Assembly: GCA_001599595.1 (NCBI GenBank)
Contig: BCHH01000013.1
Location: 645,538 to 709,537 of the forward strand
Length of the DNA: 64,000 bases
Source of the DNA: Beverwykella pulmonaria
Taxonomy: Eukaryota; Ascomycota; Dothideomycetes; Pleosporales; Melanommataceae
Direction: 5' to 3'
Shown: positions 23,231 through 33,691 of the stretch, piece after piece
Position numbering within the stretch: the stretch's first letter is position 1
Layout: every line of letters starts with the position of its first letter
Program-made: the position numbers and the translations under genes
The notes under the pieces: model-generated
Databases searched by the model: none
What the model saw: only the letters and a program-made list of their open reading frames with translations
Told to the model about the DNA's origin: nothing

Positions 23231-25601
23231 ATGCAAGACGAAACCGCGGAATATACCATACCCCGCAGACCGTTGAACGAAGCCGAAAAAGTCGAGGAAG
23301 TTGTCAAGGCGTGTGGGATAGACGACTATAGAGCTATCGCCCTGCTCGGTGTGCGTATATCTGCTGCTACTGGGATCTACTTTCTGCATCCGGCTAAACT
23401 AAAGTTAGGAACACGACGGTGACGTTGCGGCCACAATCGCATTTTACAAAGAGCTCATGGAACCCATACTACCCAAAGTGAATCCCAAAGCTGAGGGTCG
23501 ACAGCCGCCAACGCCGCCAGAGCCCGAGGATCAAATCCTTACTCCGAGTACCGGGGCGGAATCTATCGCTTCTGTACATACGACGGAGCCGAACGATAAT
23601 GATAATAAGAGAAATGCCCAGGCCGAGGAGGAAGACACTGATAATGGCGACCAAGTGGCGAGCAGGGAAGAGAATCCTGAGCCGGAGGATCGCGACGAGG
23701 ATGCGGGTAGCAACAGTGGAGGTGGAGTCCCTGGGGAATCAAACTCTATATCCGGCGACCCATCGCACACTGTCGATAATGGTGAAGAAGAGGCCAGTAC
23801 AGAACCACCGCAAGAATGGGACTTCATCCTGCCAAAGGTTCCGATGCCTGAGGACTTGATAGGTGGAGGTCGAGATGGCGCCGACTATTTCTCGATGCAA
23901 GAGCTGGTTGGAGCGATTCAAGGCGGGACGAGCTTTCAAAAAGTCCAGAGTTATCTGGGATACTATGATACCACGATGGTGACTCGAAGAATCAACGAGG
24001 AGATTCAGGGGGTTCCAGCCATGTTCTTTGTGGTTGCTTCCAACAACGAGATGCTCCTTCGTCTTTGGGTGGGATATGGCGGGGACGTGAATGCAACTCA
24101 TGGACCAAGGAAGATTCCACTCATTGGATTTGCAGCCATCAACAGCGATATCATCCAGAATGACACTACATTGATAGTCGCAACGCTTCTCAGCCTGGGA
24201 GCTACGTGCACCACTATCCCGAAGGCGTTCTACTCTCCTTTTTGCACCGATCTTCCCAGCGAGGGTCCCGATCAAGCAGACCTGCACGACATCCAGGATA
24301 AGAGCAAAAAATGGTGCACCCCCTTCGTGCGGTCATGGCTGGCGAAGACGTTGAACCTCAGCCAGAGGTACTATCTCGAGAAGGCCTTGTACACGAAGAA
24401 AGCATCGTTGAGGCAAAAGCAGGTTGCGCTACGGAGGAATGCTGAAGGGCTATTGGGAATTCATTACTTTCTGATTGGACAAACCATGGCTGCAAGATGG
24501 CTGATGCAGAAACTTCTGAGTTACATGATTCTCCCGAGTAAAAGGCCTTTGGTGCTCGTTTTCGCAGGTCCCAGTGGTCATGGAAAGACAGAGCTTGCCC
24601 GACAGCTCGGTCACCTTCTCTCCTTGGAACTGGAGGTCGTCGACTGCACGATTTATAACCGGGAGATGGAGTTGTTCGGTGGTCGTGCCCCGTTTGTTGG
24701 CTCCGAAAGAGGAACGCCGTTAAACAATTTCCTTGCACGGAAGGCGGGACAAAAGTGCGTTGTGTTTTTGGACGAGTTTGAAAAGACGACTGACGATATT
24801 CATAACGCGTTGCTAATCCCGTTTGATAAAGGTACCCCGTCCTCGTATTGCTGATAAGGAACCATTGTCAAAAGCTGACTAACAATTCGCCAGGCGAATA
24901 CCAAGATCGGCGCAACAATGGCATCGTGGATTGCTCAAAAACATTGTGGATCCTGGCGACAAATGCGCTAGACGGGACTATTATGGACTTTTGCAAAAGG
25001 CATGAGAAAGCCATCTTTGTGGATGATGACATGGAGAACCTAGGGAAACTCATGAAGATGCTGGAGAAGGATTTGAAGACCGGTTTCAAAGACGAGACTT
25101 CAGTATGTATTTACCGTGTGGTATTGATCTGCGGTCCCAGGGTGCTGAAAATAGATATAGGCTCCACTCACGGGAAGAATTTCGTCATTTGTCCCCTTCC
25201 TCCCATTCACATTGGGGGAACAATGTGTCGTGGCGCACAAATACATCCTGGAGCTGGCACACCGTATCCGGGCCCCTGTAAACCTTTCCCCGGGTCCCGA
25301 TGAGAGGCTCCTGGGCAATGTTTACCTCAAGGTTCGGAGAGACGCTACGGTGTGCAAAGCACTTGCGAAAGAAGGCTATGACAGGGACTTGGGCGCAAGA
25401 AGTCTCATCAATGCCGTCAAGACGGAGGTTGAGATTGCCGTAGTGGAGAGTTACCTCGAGGTCGATCGTGAGATTGAAGAGGGCCAGGGAACAGAGGAGT
25501 TCCTAGCCGATTACCGTAACGGGACCGTGGAAGTGAAGCGCGTCAGTAAAGCGGATGATTGGGATGATGGGGAATCGGGGGATAGCGAAGACGAGGAGTA
25601 G
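23231..25601 (+). CDS. Ankyrin-like / ClpB-type AAA+ ATPase (four exons)
   Basis: Proposed exons: 23231-23350, 23409-24831, 24894-25102, 25161-25601; introns of 58, 62 and 58 bp with GT..AG ends. All phases agree and give 730 residues. An acidic low-complexity region (about 65-150) precedes ankyrin-like text (about 250-320). The AAA+ module has Walker A GPSGHGKTEL (about 427), Walker B CVVFLDEFEK (about 492), sensor 1 LATNALD (about 535) and a ClpB-type C-terminal domain with GARSL (about 663). The last exon starts APLTGRISSFVPF. It should be an ATP-driven protein remodelling enzyme. Only one ATPase module is present, unlike Hsp104/Hsp78, which have two; ankyrin plus one module is the architecture of animal CLPB/SKD3. 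An in-frame GTG at 23165 is a less likely start. Confidence 0.8.
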
Positions 25602-25987
25602 AAGGGAGATGACAAGAGGCCCATGTGTGGCTGGAAGCTCTCCAGAACTGCGTCGTGGTGCGTTGATGTTGAGGAGGGAAGGTTTGGTAGGGGGCGATGA
25701 GCCTCGGCATAACGGCCGATTGTAATGCGTAAGCAAGGGCACCAGGCCTTAAAGTTTTCCTAATATTGCTTCAACGTTTATTACCTTTAGAGATCAAAAA
25801 AGTCTTTATTATGTCTCTATTAACAATTTAAAGAGAGTGTACAACTTCTGCTAAAAATCCTTCTTCTATCACCAATTATCCGTTTATTGCTTCCCACGAG
25901 TGTGACAGGTATCTCCTAATCCAAATTCATGACCTAAAAGTCCATTAGTCTCTTTAGCAGATCTTTGCATAAATTCAGGACTCACCG
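25602..25987. other. Convergent 3' intergenic region
   Basis: Lies between the ends of the AAA+ gene (plus) and the cysteine-rich gene (minus). AT-rich from 25750 on; presumably both 3' untranslated regions. No other feature seen. Confidence 0.5.
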
Positions 25988-26347
25988 CTACCAAGCATCA
26001 ATCCCAGTACATCCTCTCGCTTCCCCAGCCGCACAATGGGTCGAATACCCATAGTCCTCGCAGGCGCCCGAGGTGCTGCACCAAGCCACATTATAGATGT
26101 ATACAGTGTTGATATAATTGTTGCCTGGCCCGACTCCAGTCCCTGCGGCGGTCTTGCAGAATCCGCAGTAGAGCCCGGGGTTGCTGACTTTCTTGCATTT
26201 GCACGCAGCGGCGGCGGCAAAGCCCTCAGCGGCCTTCAGATCTTCCCGGACGACGAGAGATTTTGCTTCAGGGGCAGTATCGGGGATTACGGTTGCGGAG
26301 GTAAGTGCACTACTAAGGGAAAGGATGAAAAAGAAGTTGGTGCGCAT
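25988..26347 (-). CDS. Small secreted cysteine-rich protein (effector-like candidate)
   Basis: 119 residues from ATG at 26347 to TAG at 25988, no intron needed. The N-terminus is a typical signal peptide: Arg at 2, then a hydrophobic run (FFFILSLSSALTSA), with likely cleavage near residue 18-20. The mature part has eight cysteines (CKC, YCGFC, WC, AC, HC, GC), enough for four disulfides. I do not recognise a family. Small secreted Cys-rich proteins of plant-associated fungi are often effectors, and they often lie near repeats, as here. Its function could equally be antimicrobial or structural. Confidence 0.75.
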   Translation of the reverse strand: MRTNFFFILSLSSALTSATVIPDTAPEAKSLVVREDLKAAEGFAAAAACKCKKVSNPGLYCGFCKTAAGTGVGPGNNYINTVYIYNVAWCSTSGACEDYGYSTHCAAGEARGCTGIDAW

Positions 26348-27790
26348 GTTGATTGGTCGAAGGAGTAGTCTGTGAGTCAGTCTATGAATCAGATTGAATG
26401 TGTTACTGTTTGTAAAATTGCAAGTCCTCAGGGCGAATCCGACCAGGTATTTATATCTTTTCGATTGCCGCCCCCCCCCCCCTCATCGATCGTTGTACTC
26501 GTGCTCTTCTGGAATGCTGCGGCGACAGAATGTTAGGGCCAAACCACGACGTTCTCAATGCAACATGCTACATTCGATGGCATTGACGCTACAAGAAGAT
26601 GCAAATACGAGTCTGTTATGCCTCATGCGGAACTTGAGGGGGTACACAATTGCGCTAAAGATGTGATGTGGAACAACTATTTCTTCATGGATGCTCGAAC
26701 ACAAGTGGGCAACTTCGGATTTTTCGCATTGCGGACGAAAAATAAACTTAAAAGCAGTCTTAGTCATTGACTAGGCTACGGTAGAGCGGTGTCCATAATT
26801 TGACCCGCCTTTCGCTACACATGTCACGTTCCCTCAGGATCTTCATAATGGGAGCATGCTTTTTAGTGTACTTCTAAGAGTAGGCCACTTCGAAGTCTGA
26901 AATATACATCTGAGCATCTCCTTGCAATCTTCATACGCAAGGAGAAGATTTCTTGATGATAAGTTGTGTTCAGTATTCAGCTGCGCACATGTAGTCGATA
27001 CGAATACGAGCTGTTTATATTAATACGATCCACCCGTTACATTTTCAACTCCTACTATGAAGACCAAACCGATTCAATGCGAGTGACACGGTGCAGCATA
27101 CACCAACCCTGTACAAAGTCAATCAACAATAGTTCTACACAGTCAACTAATGTTTATCGTATTTCGCGTTCGACGTCTAGCCAACAATGTGGAGCGACAG
27201 ACTGCAGACCTTGCCCGCACCTTGTACAATAGGAATAAGTTCGCAAGAAACGAGCTGTTATGTTTACATTATTTAGCAGAGTGTATAGTTCCGGACGGTA
27301 TCTTATATTCTCATTCCTAGGTTGGGATTCTTAGACGTTGTGAGACCGTGGGATAGATACATGTGATGTCGATAAATCGCTGTTAGTCTGATCCTTCAGG
27401 TTTGGCTTTGCCGAGGCTCTCATAACATGCCCAAATGCCTGTAGCGCGAAGTAGCTGCAGATTGAACAATATTAATGAACTTCGAGAAATGATGGTGACG
27501 CTCAAGGTCGGAACGTTCCATCTCACGGACGGCCGAACGTGCCGCGGGTGCATGGATCAAGACCTCCCCAAGAAAGTGAAGCCAAACCGCAAAAGGATCT
27601 TGCAGTGTATCCTTTCCTTAATTGGGAATAAGGTTGATTAGTTCTTCTCAGCTTCGGAAAGCTAATACTCCTCTAATAATCGTAAGACTAAATAGCACAT
27701 TTGATAGGCTAGCTGGCCGTGCTATACAGGATAATCAATAAAAAAGTAAAATTTGCCGTAGTCACAAAGGACATTATCCACACCTTTAAA
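26348..27790. other. Gene-poor stretch, no gene recognised
   Basis: Includes a 12-C run at 26471-26482. Open frames here (for example 27435-27641) are short and without family resemblance. Confidence 0.5.
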
Positions 27791-27799
27791 AGCAGTACA

Positions 27800-28620
27800 C
27801 CGTAACGGGTGAATTGATAGATTGTACTGTACTGTACGGAGTATAACGGACCGTTTACGGAGTAACTAACCTAATTGGGAAGTGTAGTAGGGGCAGTGGT
27901 GAATTGATCCTCCTCCGAGTCGTACTTCTCACTGTTTTAATGTACTCTGCTAGCTCAGTTAACTCGCTGCTTATGCTTCACGCGATAATCTAGCCAATCT
28001 AGGTCTAACTTCTCGCCCCAAACCACACCTTATCCCACAAGATATTAAAGGCGGCACCTGAATTGCGGGCGTCCTTTAGGTACTCCTTCGCCTGCGTATC
28101 GCGCGAAGGCTTTGACAATGTTAATTCACGAGAAGCTGACGCTGATGAGGGCGAAGAGACAGCGTTGTAGGCGCGCTGAAGACGTTTAGAGGCGGCAGCA
28201 TAGTGGACAGGCGCCTTCTCGGAGGCGGATCGACTGCTCACGGCCTGAGAGGCAACGACACGCTGGGAGGCTTGAGGCTAGCGGATAATGTACTGAGAAA
28301 GCGACATAATAGGTTTATAAAGGGGCCAGATGACGGTGTTATGGAGTTTTTTAGCAAATTGCTAACAAAACGCGTAACCTGCATCAATTTCCGACTACTC
28401 TAAGACCCCTCTGCACCCTCTGCACCCCCTGCAGCCGCACTGCACCTCTTCTCCAGCCAAAATCTATACAAACTACCGTAAACGGCTAGTAATAGGGCCT
28501 CACATACAGTTACTGTACTGACAACCGCCTCCGTACTTACTGACCGGTACTGAATTCGATGTACTGCAGTACTGTACGGCCGGGTGTACTGACGGATGGC
28601 CGCGTTGCTTTGTAGAGCCT
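27800..28620. mobile_element. Possible degenerate DNA element with a broken small ORF
   Basis: Both edges carry GTACTGTAC-rich sequence and a related CCGTTTACGG block (27850-27865 plus; around 28475-28490 inverted), suggesting diverged terminal inverted repeats. Between them the minus strand has an ORF relic: ATG near 28306, a TAG after nine codons, then open to 28005 (Ser/Ala-rich, ends WDKVWFGARS). I cannot name the family and could not define exact ends or a target duplication. Confidence 0.35.
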
Positions 28621-28669
28621 TTCTACAAGATTCAGAGATGGTTATCTACTATAGAACCAGCTAGGAATT

Positions 28670-28800
28670 TGTAAGCTTAGGACACCATACTGTCAGATGG
28701 ATGTGCCACTGACTAATCGGTCCGTCATATATTATATCGGCTATACTTACTTCACATAGAAGACACATATTAATACTCTTTCCTCTACACCCTGCCTACA
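28670..28800 (+). repeat. Solo LTR, TGTAAGC family, copy A
   Basis: 131 bp from TGTAAGC to GCCTACA. Flanks are GAATT (28665-28669) and GAATC (28801-28805), a duplication with one transition. The core holds GTGCCACTGACTAATCGG and a CATATATTATA promoter-like stretch shared with the other copies. Confidence 0.7.
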
Positions 28801-28875
28801 GAATCTTATTTAATACACTAAGGCGAAGCATATAGATATAACCTATCACCTTGTTAGAAAATTCTTAGTGCATAG

Positions 28876-29054
28876 TGTTAGCAGGACACTACGTCACGTG
28901 GACATGCCACTGACTAATCAGTCCGTCATATATATCAGCTGTACATATCTCATACACACACAGACACACATCTCACATACATATACATACACATACACAC
29001 ACACAGACATACAATACACATCTTCATACTCTTTCCTCCACACTCCAGCTTACA
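28876..29054 (+). repeat. Solo LTR, TGTAAGC family, copy B
   Basis: 179 bp from TGTTAGC to GCTTACA, flanked by CATAG on both sides (28871-28875 and 29055-29059). It is longer than copy A because of an internal CA/TA-rich microsatellite (about 28952-29015). Confidence 0.82.
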
Positions 29055-29059
29055 CATAG

Positions 29060-29722
29060 AAATATATCAGTGTGACAGTGCTACTCTACAGGCTCATGTA
29101 ATCACATGATCGCACAACTGCTTTGCTATTCATGTCATAGCACAGCGCTCAGAACATGCTCGGCTAGCACCCGGACCATGCCCTGCCGTATTACAAGATC
29201 GATCTCTCTTCTCTCTGTAACTTAGTGCATTATGGAATAGAGCCAGCCTATCCAATCATTTGCACCTCCTGCATCCACGATGGTGAAGACCGAGCCTACT
29301 ATCATGGCTGGAGTTGAGTAGGGAGGTTATTTCGAAACCCACAGTATTTTAAAAGCAAGCAACTAGCGCCCTATGAAAGCGATTATCGCTTAAGTAACGT
29401 CAGACTGTGGTAAAAGAGTAGGTTCACGCTCCATGAATATGGGTAGCGAGGGGCTCAGAAGAAAGTCCCTGATTGTGTATTCTATCTCATACTGATATTT
29501 TTCAACCAAAATTTACACCAGGTAATTACACAAAACGCGCCGCCGAACACGTGGATGACGTGATCTACCCCGGATGCGGACTTAATCAGCGCCAAGACCG
29601 AAAACGTTTGTTTCAGTGTCCTGAGCTACAATGTTATCCGCTATCGACCCTCACTGCTCAAATACTCTTGGGGCCGTCTCCGATACTCATCTCGACGATT
29701 AGTTTCCTACTTACCTTCCAAC
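29060..29722. other. Upstream region of FMP52, no gene seen
   Basis: No coding frame or repeat recognised; the last 200 bp presumably hold the FMP52 promoter. Confidence 0.45.
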
Positions 29723-30470
29723 ATGACTACAGCAGCAGTTTTTGGCTGTACCGGTGCTGTTGGAAGCCAAATCCTAAACACACTCCTTGGTAGTGATGCG
29801 TTCATCTCCGTCAAGACAATCTCACGACGCCTGCCAAAGCCCCAATCCCCCAAGCTCGAGGCTAGCCAAGAAGCCGACACATCAAAATGGGGCAGCATGA
29901 TCTCCAACCTCAGTCCTAAGCCCTCCGCTATCTTCAACGCTGTGGGCACCACCCGGGCTGCAGCTGGAGGGATCCAAAACCAGTGGAAGATCGACCACGA
30001 CTTGTGCATCGAGATTGCTAAGGCCTCGAAGGAGGCTGGCGTGAAGACCTTCGTCTTCATCTCCAGTGCAGGAACGAGGGGACTATTGAGCGGATACGTG
30101 CCGTACAGCAAGATGAAAGTAGGTGTTGAGGATGCCATCAAAGAGCTGGACTTTGAGCAAGCCATTATTCTGAGACCGGGTATGATTCTCGGGGAGAGGG
30201 AAACGCCCAAGGCGCCATTCGCTGAGAAGCTCGTGGGAAATCTGCACAAGATAAGCCCGTCGTTCCAGGACTCGATAGGTAGGTCCCTCTGCCTCATCAG
30301 CAATTCCAAACGTGGAACTGACCTCGTCTTCAGGTCAAGACCAGAAGGTTATTGGAAGGGCGGCGGTGGCGGCTGCGCGTCTTGCGCAGGAGGGCAACAC
30401 GCCCTCCAAGTACTGGGTTCTCGAGCAAGCCGACATCGTCAAGTATGGCAGAGACGAATGGAGAGAATGA
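29723..30470 (+). CDS. FMP52: FMP52-like mitochondrial outer-membrane protein, atypical SDR
   Basis: Two exons, 29723-30278 and 30334-30470, join in phase to 230 residues; the 55-bp intron has GTAGGT and TTCAG ends. An N-terminal Rossmann motif GCTGAVG (residues 8-14) binds the dinucleotide. VFISSAGT (about 110-117) and YSKMK follow, and the protein ends KYWVLEQADIVKYGRDEWRE, typical of the Fmp52 group. The length matches the family. Yeast Fmp52 is found at the mitochondrial outer membrane; its substrate is unknown. Without the intron the frame runs into unrelated sequence, which supports the splice. It stands alone among relic repeats. Confidence 0.88.
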
Positions 30471-30767
30471 TGAGGCTCTTACATGGGAAACGTATGAACT
30501 AAACTTAACGGCCGTGATCTAGGTGAATGTGCAAAGCAGAAGAGAGGTTGGTAGATGCGGCGCTGGGCGAAGGGGGTTGTTATATGCCCGTTCTTTTGTA
30601 CGTGGCACCACGGAATCGAACCTTCAAACTTATATTACAGAAGTATCTGCTGTCTTATAGAAGTGTACGGTCTGAGTCTAAAACTCAAACCTTCATAATA
30701 CCAAATGCTAGCGTGCACATTAAGCCGCCGCACCACCCGCGATTGCCATAGTTTTCTGCCTGTTCCA

Positions 30768-32226
30768 CCTCTAGATCACGGCAATGATGATGAAGGCCAC
30801 TCCTGACGAAGTTAATCCAATGGCGAAGGCCATCTTCAGCCCACGCATGTATGCTACTAAGATCCTGGGGGCCTGATCCGCCAAAAATACTATTCGCAGG
30901 CCCGTCGCGCCAGTCCTCAGGACAGTCGCAAGGTTGACGACCCGGGCCGAGTGAAGATGAGTCTTGACAAACACGTTGGTAAAGGCGGCTTGAGAAGCGG
31001 AGACCATGAGGGTGCCGCCATTAATTTGGAAAAGGAGAAGGATGGCCGTCACCTCTCAGCCAAATCGGTCGCCGGGACGGTAACCTAGACTGTGACGATA
31101 GGGATCTAGGACGCAATACCCCAGCCAACACCTCCGATGATCTGATACCTAACCCACTTCCCCTCGGTACTGCCGATGTCCAAATTATAAAGCAGCCCCG
31201 TGTATAGAGTCTCCGAGGTAGTACTAACGACGATGATGGTCGCCGCGATTCCGGTGGTGGAGATGTAGGCGCCACTAGCGAGCATAGATATTTAACGGCC
31301 AGGATCAATGGCAAGTTTCGTTCGCCACTCATCCCCGAGCTGATGTTGTCGATGCACTGGAAGTATATGAGCAGGTGGTAGATCATCTAAAGGTACGCGC
31401 TGGAGAAGAAGAAGGCGAAGACCGATAAAATAAAGTACACTCTGTCCCTGTCCTCCTGGGACCACTCCCACGCCTCAAAGAAAGCCAAGAGCACGACGAA
31501 GTTGACTAGCAGGCCCACCACCTTAGACGAATTCCAGGCGTACATCACCCTACCGTAGCGCAGCGCGAGGGTATAGCTGATGATGAAGCCCATGGCGAGA
31601 ATCGCACCCACGGGGTCCATCTGCACAAGCTTCTCGCCAGGGTTGCCGCCTTGGGCTTCGCGGCGCTGGGCGTATTGAAGAGCAACATAACAACGAAAAC
31701 GGTAATGGCTCTCCAACAGGTAGGTTGATGTAGAAACAAAACCGCCAGCTGATTTTATTAGTAAACCCCACGATGAGCGCCGTTCTGTTGGGGGCGACGC
31801 CGCAGATGAGGGAGCCGAGCTCGAAGATGAATATGGAAATGAAGAAGCTAGTCTTCAGTGGAAATACTTGTAGGATTTACCCCATGTGGACTGGAACCCG
31901 TCGAATGTTATGAGGAAGGCGGCGCTGTTCCAAGAGACGTCGTCGAGATCGTGGAATTCGCTTGTAATTTTAGGGACGGCGGCGGCGACAAAGACCAATC
32001 ATGCTCCAGAAAGGTATTCACCTGACTTCACAATGTCTAGGCTCGGCTTTTCCTGATTCTTGTCATCATCGTTGCTCATCTCGTTGCCGGATTCCTTCTC
32101 GAAGGCCGCATCTGGTGCTGTCGACGGTCCATGGCTTGAGCCTGGTTCAATTTTCGGACTCATGAGGCCAGGGGAGTATGGGTGCTGCTGCTCATGGCCA
32201 ACAAGGGAATGTTTTGAGGTCATCAT
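30768..32226 (-). pseudogene. Broken MFS transporter (DHA14-like drug efflux type)
   Basis: Starts at ATG 32226 with a hydrophilic N-terminus, then EYLSGA and a TGA where Trp would be expected, followed by VPKITSEFHDLDDVSW, a typical first-loop block of 14-TM drug:H+ antiporters. IFELGSLICGVAPNRTALIVG joins directly to FTNKISWRFCFYINLPVG, so about 50 residues normally between them are missing. Later blocks run on through 31387-31716, 31060-31380 and 30771-31052 with stops and frame changes. Transport is the ancestral role. It is not RIP-saturated, so ordinary decay is as likely as RIP. Confidence 0.8.
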
Positions 32227-33553
32227 TTCGGTCTAGCCTGCCATCCAGCTCTAGTTAATGATAAGCTAATACGAGTAGCGATAATTAGCAATCTCAAGTC
32301 CAACAGGGTTCAGCATATATACATACACCATTCGTATAGACTAGACTGCGGCCTATAGCATCCAATAGTGGGTGCATTTAGTGAACCTACTATGGTACGA
32401 CCCGGAGCCCTGGCTAAGGCGAATGGTCCCCAAATTTAGCCGCAATTCGGCCGCATTTCTTCGTGGATTCACGGGTGAGCTAAGGCTTTTATTCCAACCT
32501 CCAGCTGTTACTGATGCAAGTAAGCATGTTAGCTTAGTCTTGACATCTAGTAGCTGATAAGCCACACATGATTCCTCTACACTGAACGACCTCTATGAGA
32601 CAGAGCTCGACGGTTCCCGATTTCTCAAAAGGCTTGATGTTGCTGCCTTACGCATAAGCATTCCGTTATCCCCATTCGCACCATTAGATGAAGAGTTCCT
32701 GGTAGCTGTGCAACTTATCCCTGCTTGGATAAGGCACAGACTCCAACAGCTCCACAGTTGCCTTTAGGTGTTCTGATGAAGGCGAAAGTTTGGGATCTGT
32801 TCCGTTAGCCATCATCTTCATCCAATACTACATCTTTCCAAGGAAGATTCTACCTACGTTAATCTCTGTGCGCAACATAATTACTCGGCCAGGATGAGGT
32901 GAGACTAATATCTATGCTTGAAAATTTTCGGGAGCGTGGGCTTATAATAAAAATATAAATTAACTTCTTCAAAGGAGGTTTTCCAGAAGAAGTCTGGTGC
33001 GCATTATACTTCTTTCAAATAAGGATATCTTATGTGATCCTGAACTCACCTCCTCAAATTCGTGAAGTCACTATCACCGTCTTAAGCTCTGCTACCTCGA
33101 CGCCTAATTTTTGTCTCCTTAATACGGGTGTTTAGGAAATATATATTGCTTCTTTTCGGGTTTCGATGGAAGAAGCTCTAGAGTCTCTTTTATCAGATGT
33201 TCCGTTTCACAGAAGCGCCTCACAGAAGCGCCTCTTTTGATTGAGCTGTGTACCCATGTCTTCCAATTTCTGCGTACTCTCTGACTTGACAACATCCCAG
33301 CCCTTATGTTAATCGTCGGCGGGGTTGCTGAAGATGTGATCATCGCTTAAAAGTACATTGGTTTCTGAGGCGTCAAATGCGAAGCTGGCATCTCCTGAAT
33401 CTACGCGTCGATTAGAGAAATTATCTAGGCCAAATTAGGAACGTCATGTGAAATTAGACTAACAAATTGAGCGCACAGGTTCGTGACGTAAGTCCCTGAA
33501 GTGTTGCCCAGGTAAACCTCAGGGGGCTTCTACGTGCCTCATCTTGTCACGTG
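32227..33553. other. Intergenic, no gene recognised
   Basis: AT-rich, with only short unconvincing open frames. Confidence 0.5.
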
Positions 33554-33686
33554 TGTGACGGGCAGATGAGAGAGCATAGAGCTAAAAGCGAGTTGTATTA
33601 CAAGATAACTAGGTGCCGAGATGAGGTAACTCGGCAGTATGGCTATATACACGGAATAAGCGAGGTCATGTAACGAAGTCGTCACA
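33554..33686 (-). repeat. Solo LTR, TGTGACGAC family, copy 1
   Basis: 133 bp. In minus orientation it runs TGTGACGACTTCG...CCCGTCACA. Flanks are ACGTG on both sides (33549-33553 and 33687-33691). It is an inverted relative of 38271-38428, sharing for example CTCGCTTATTCCGTG and GCCGAGTTACCTCATCTCG. Confidence 0.88.
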
Positions 33687-33691
33687 ACGTG

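Noticed and set aside
30600..30625. tRNA-like 3' end (GGTTCGATTCCGTGGTGCCA on the minus strand)
   Set aside because: The T-arm does not pair and no matching acceptor or anticodon arm is found upstream. At best a tRNA-derived relic.
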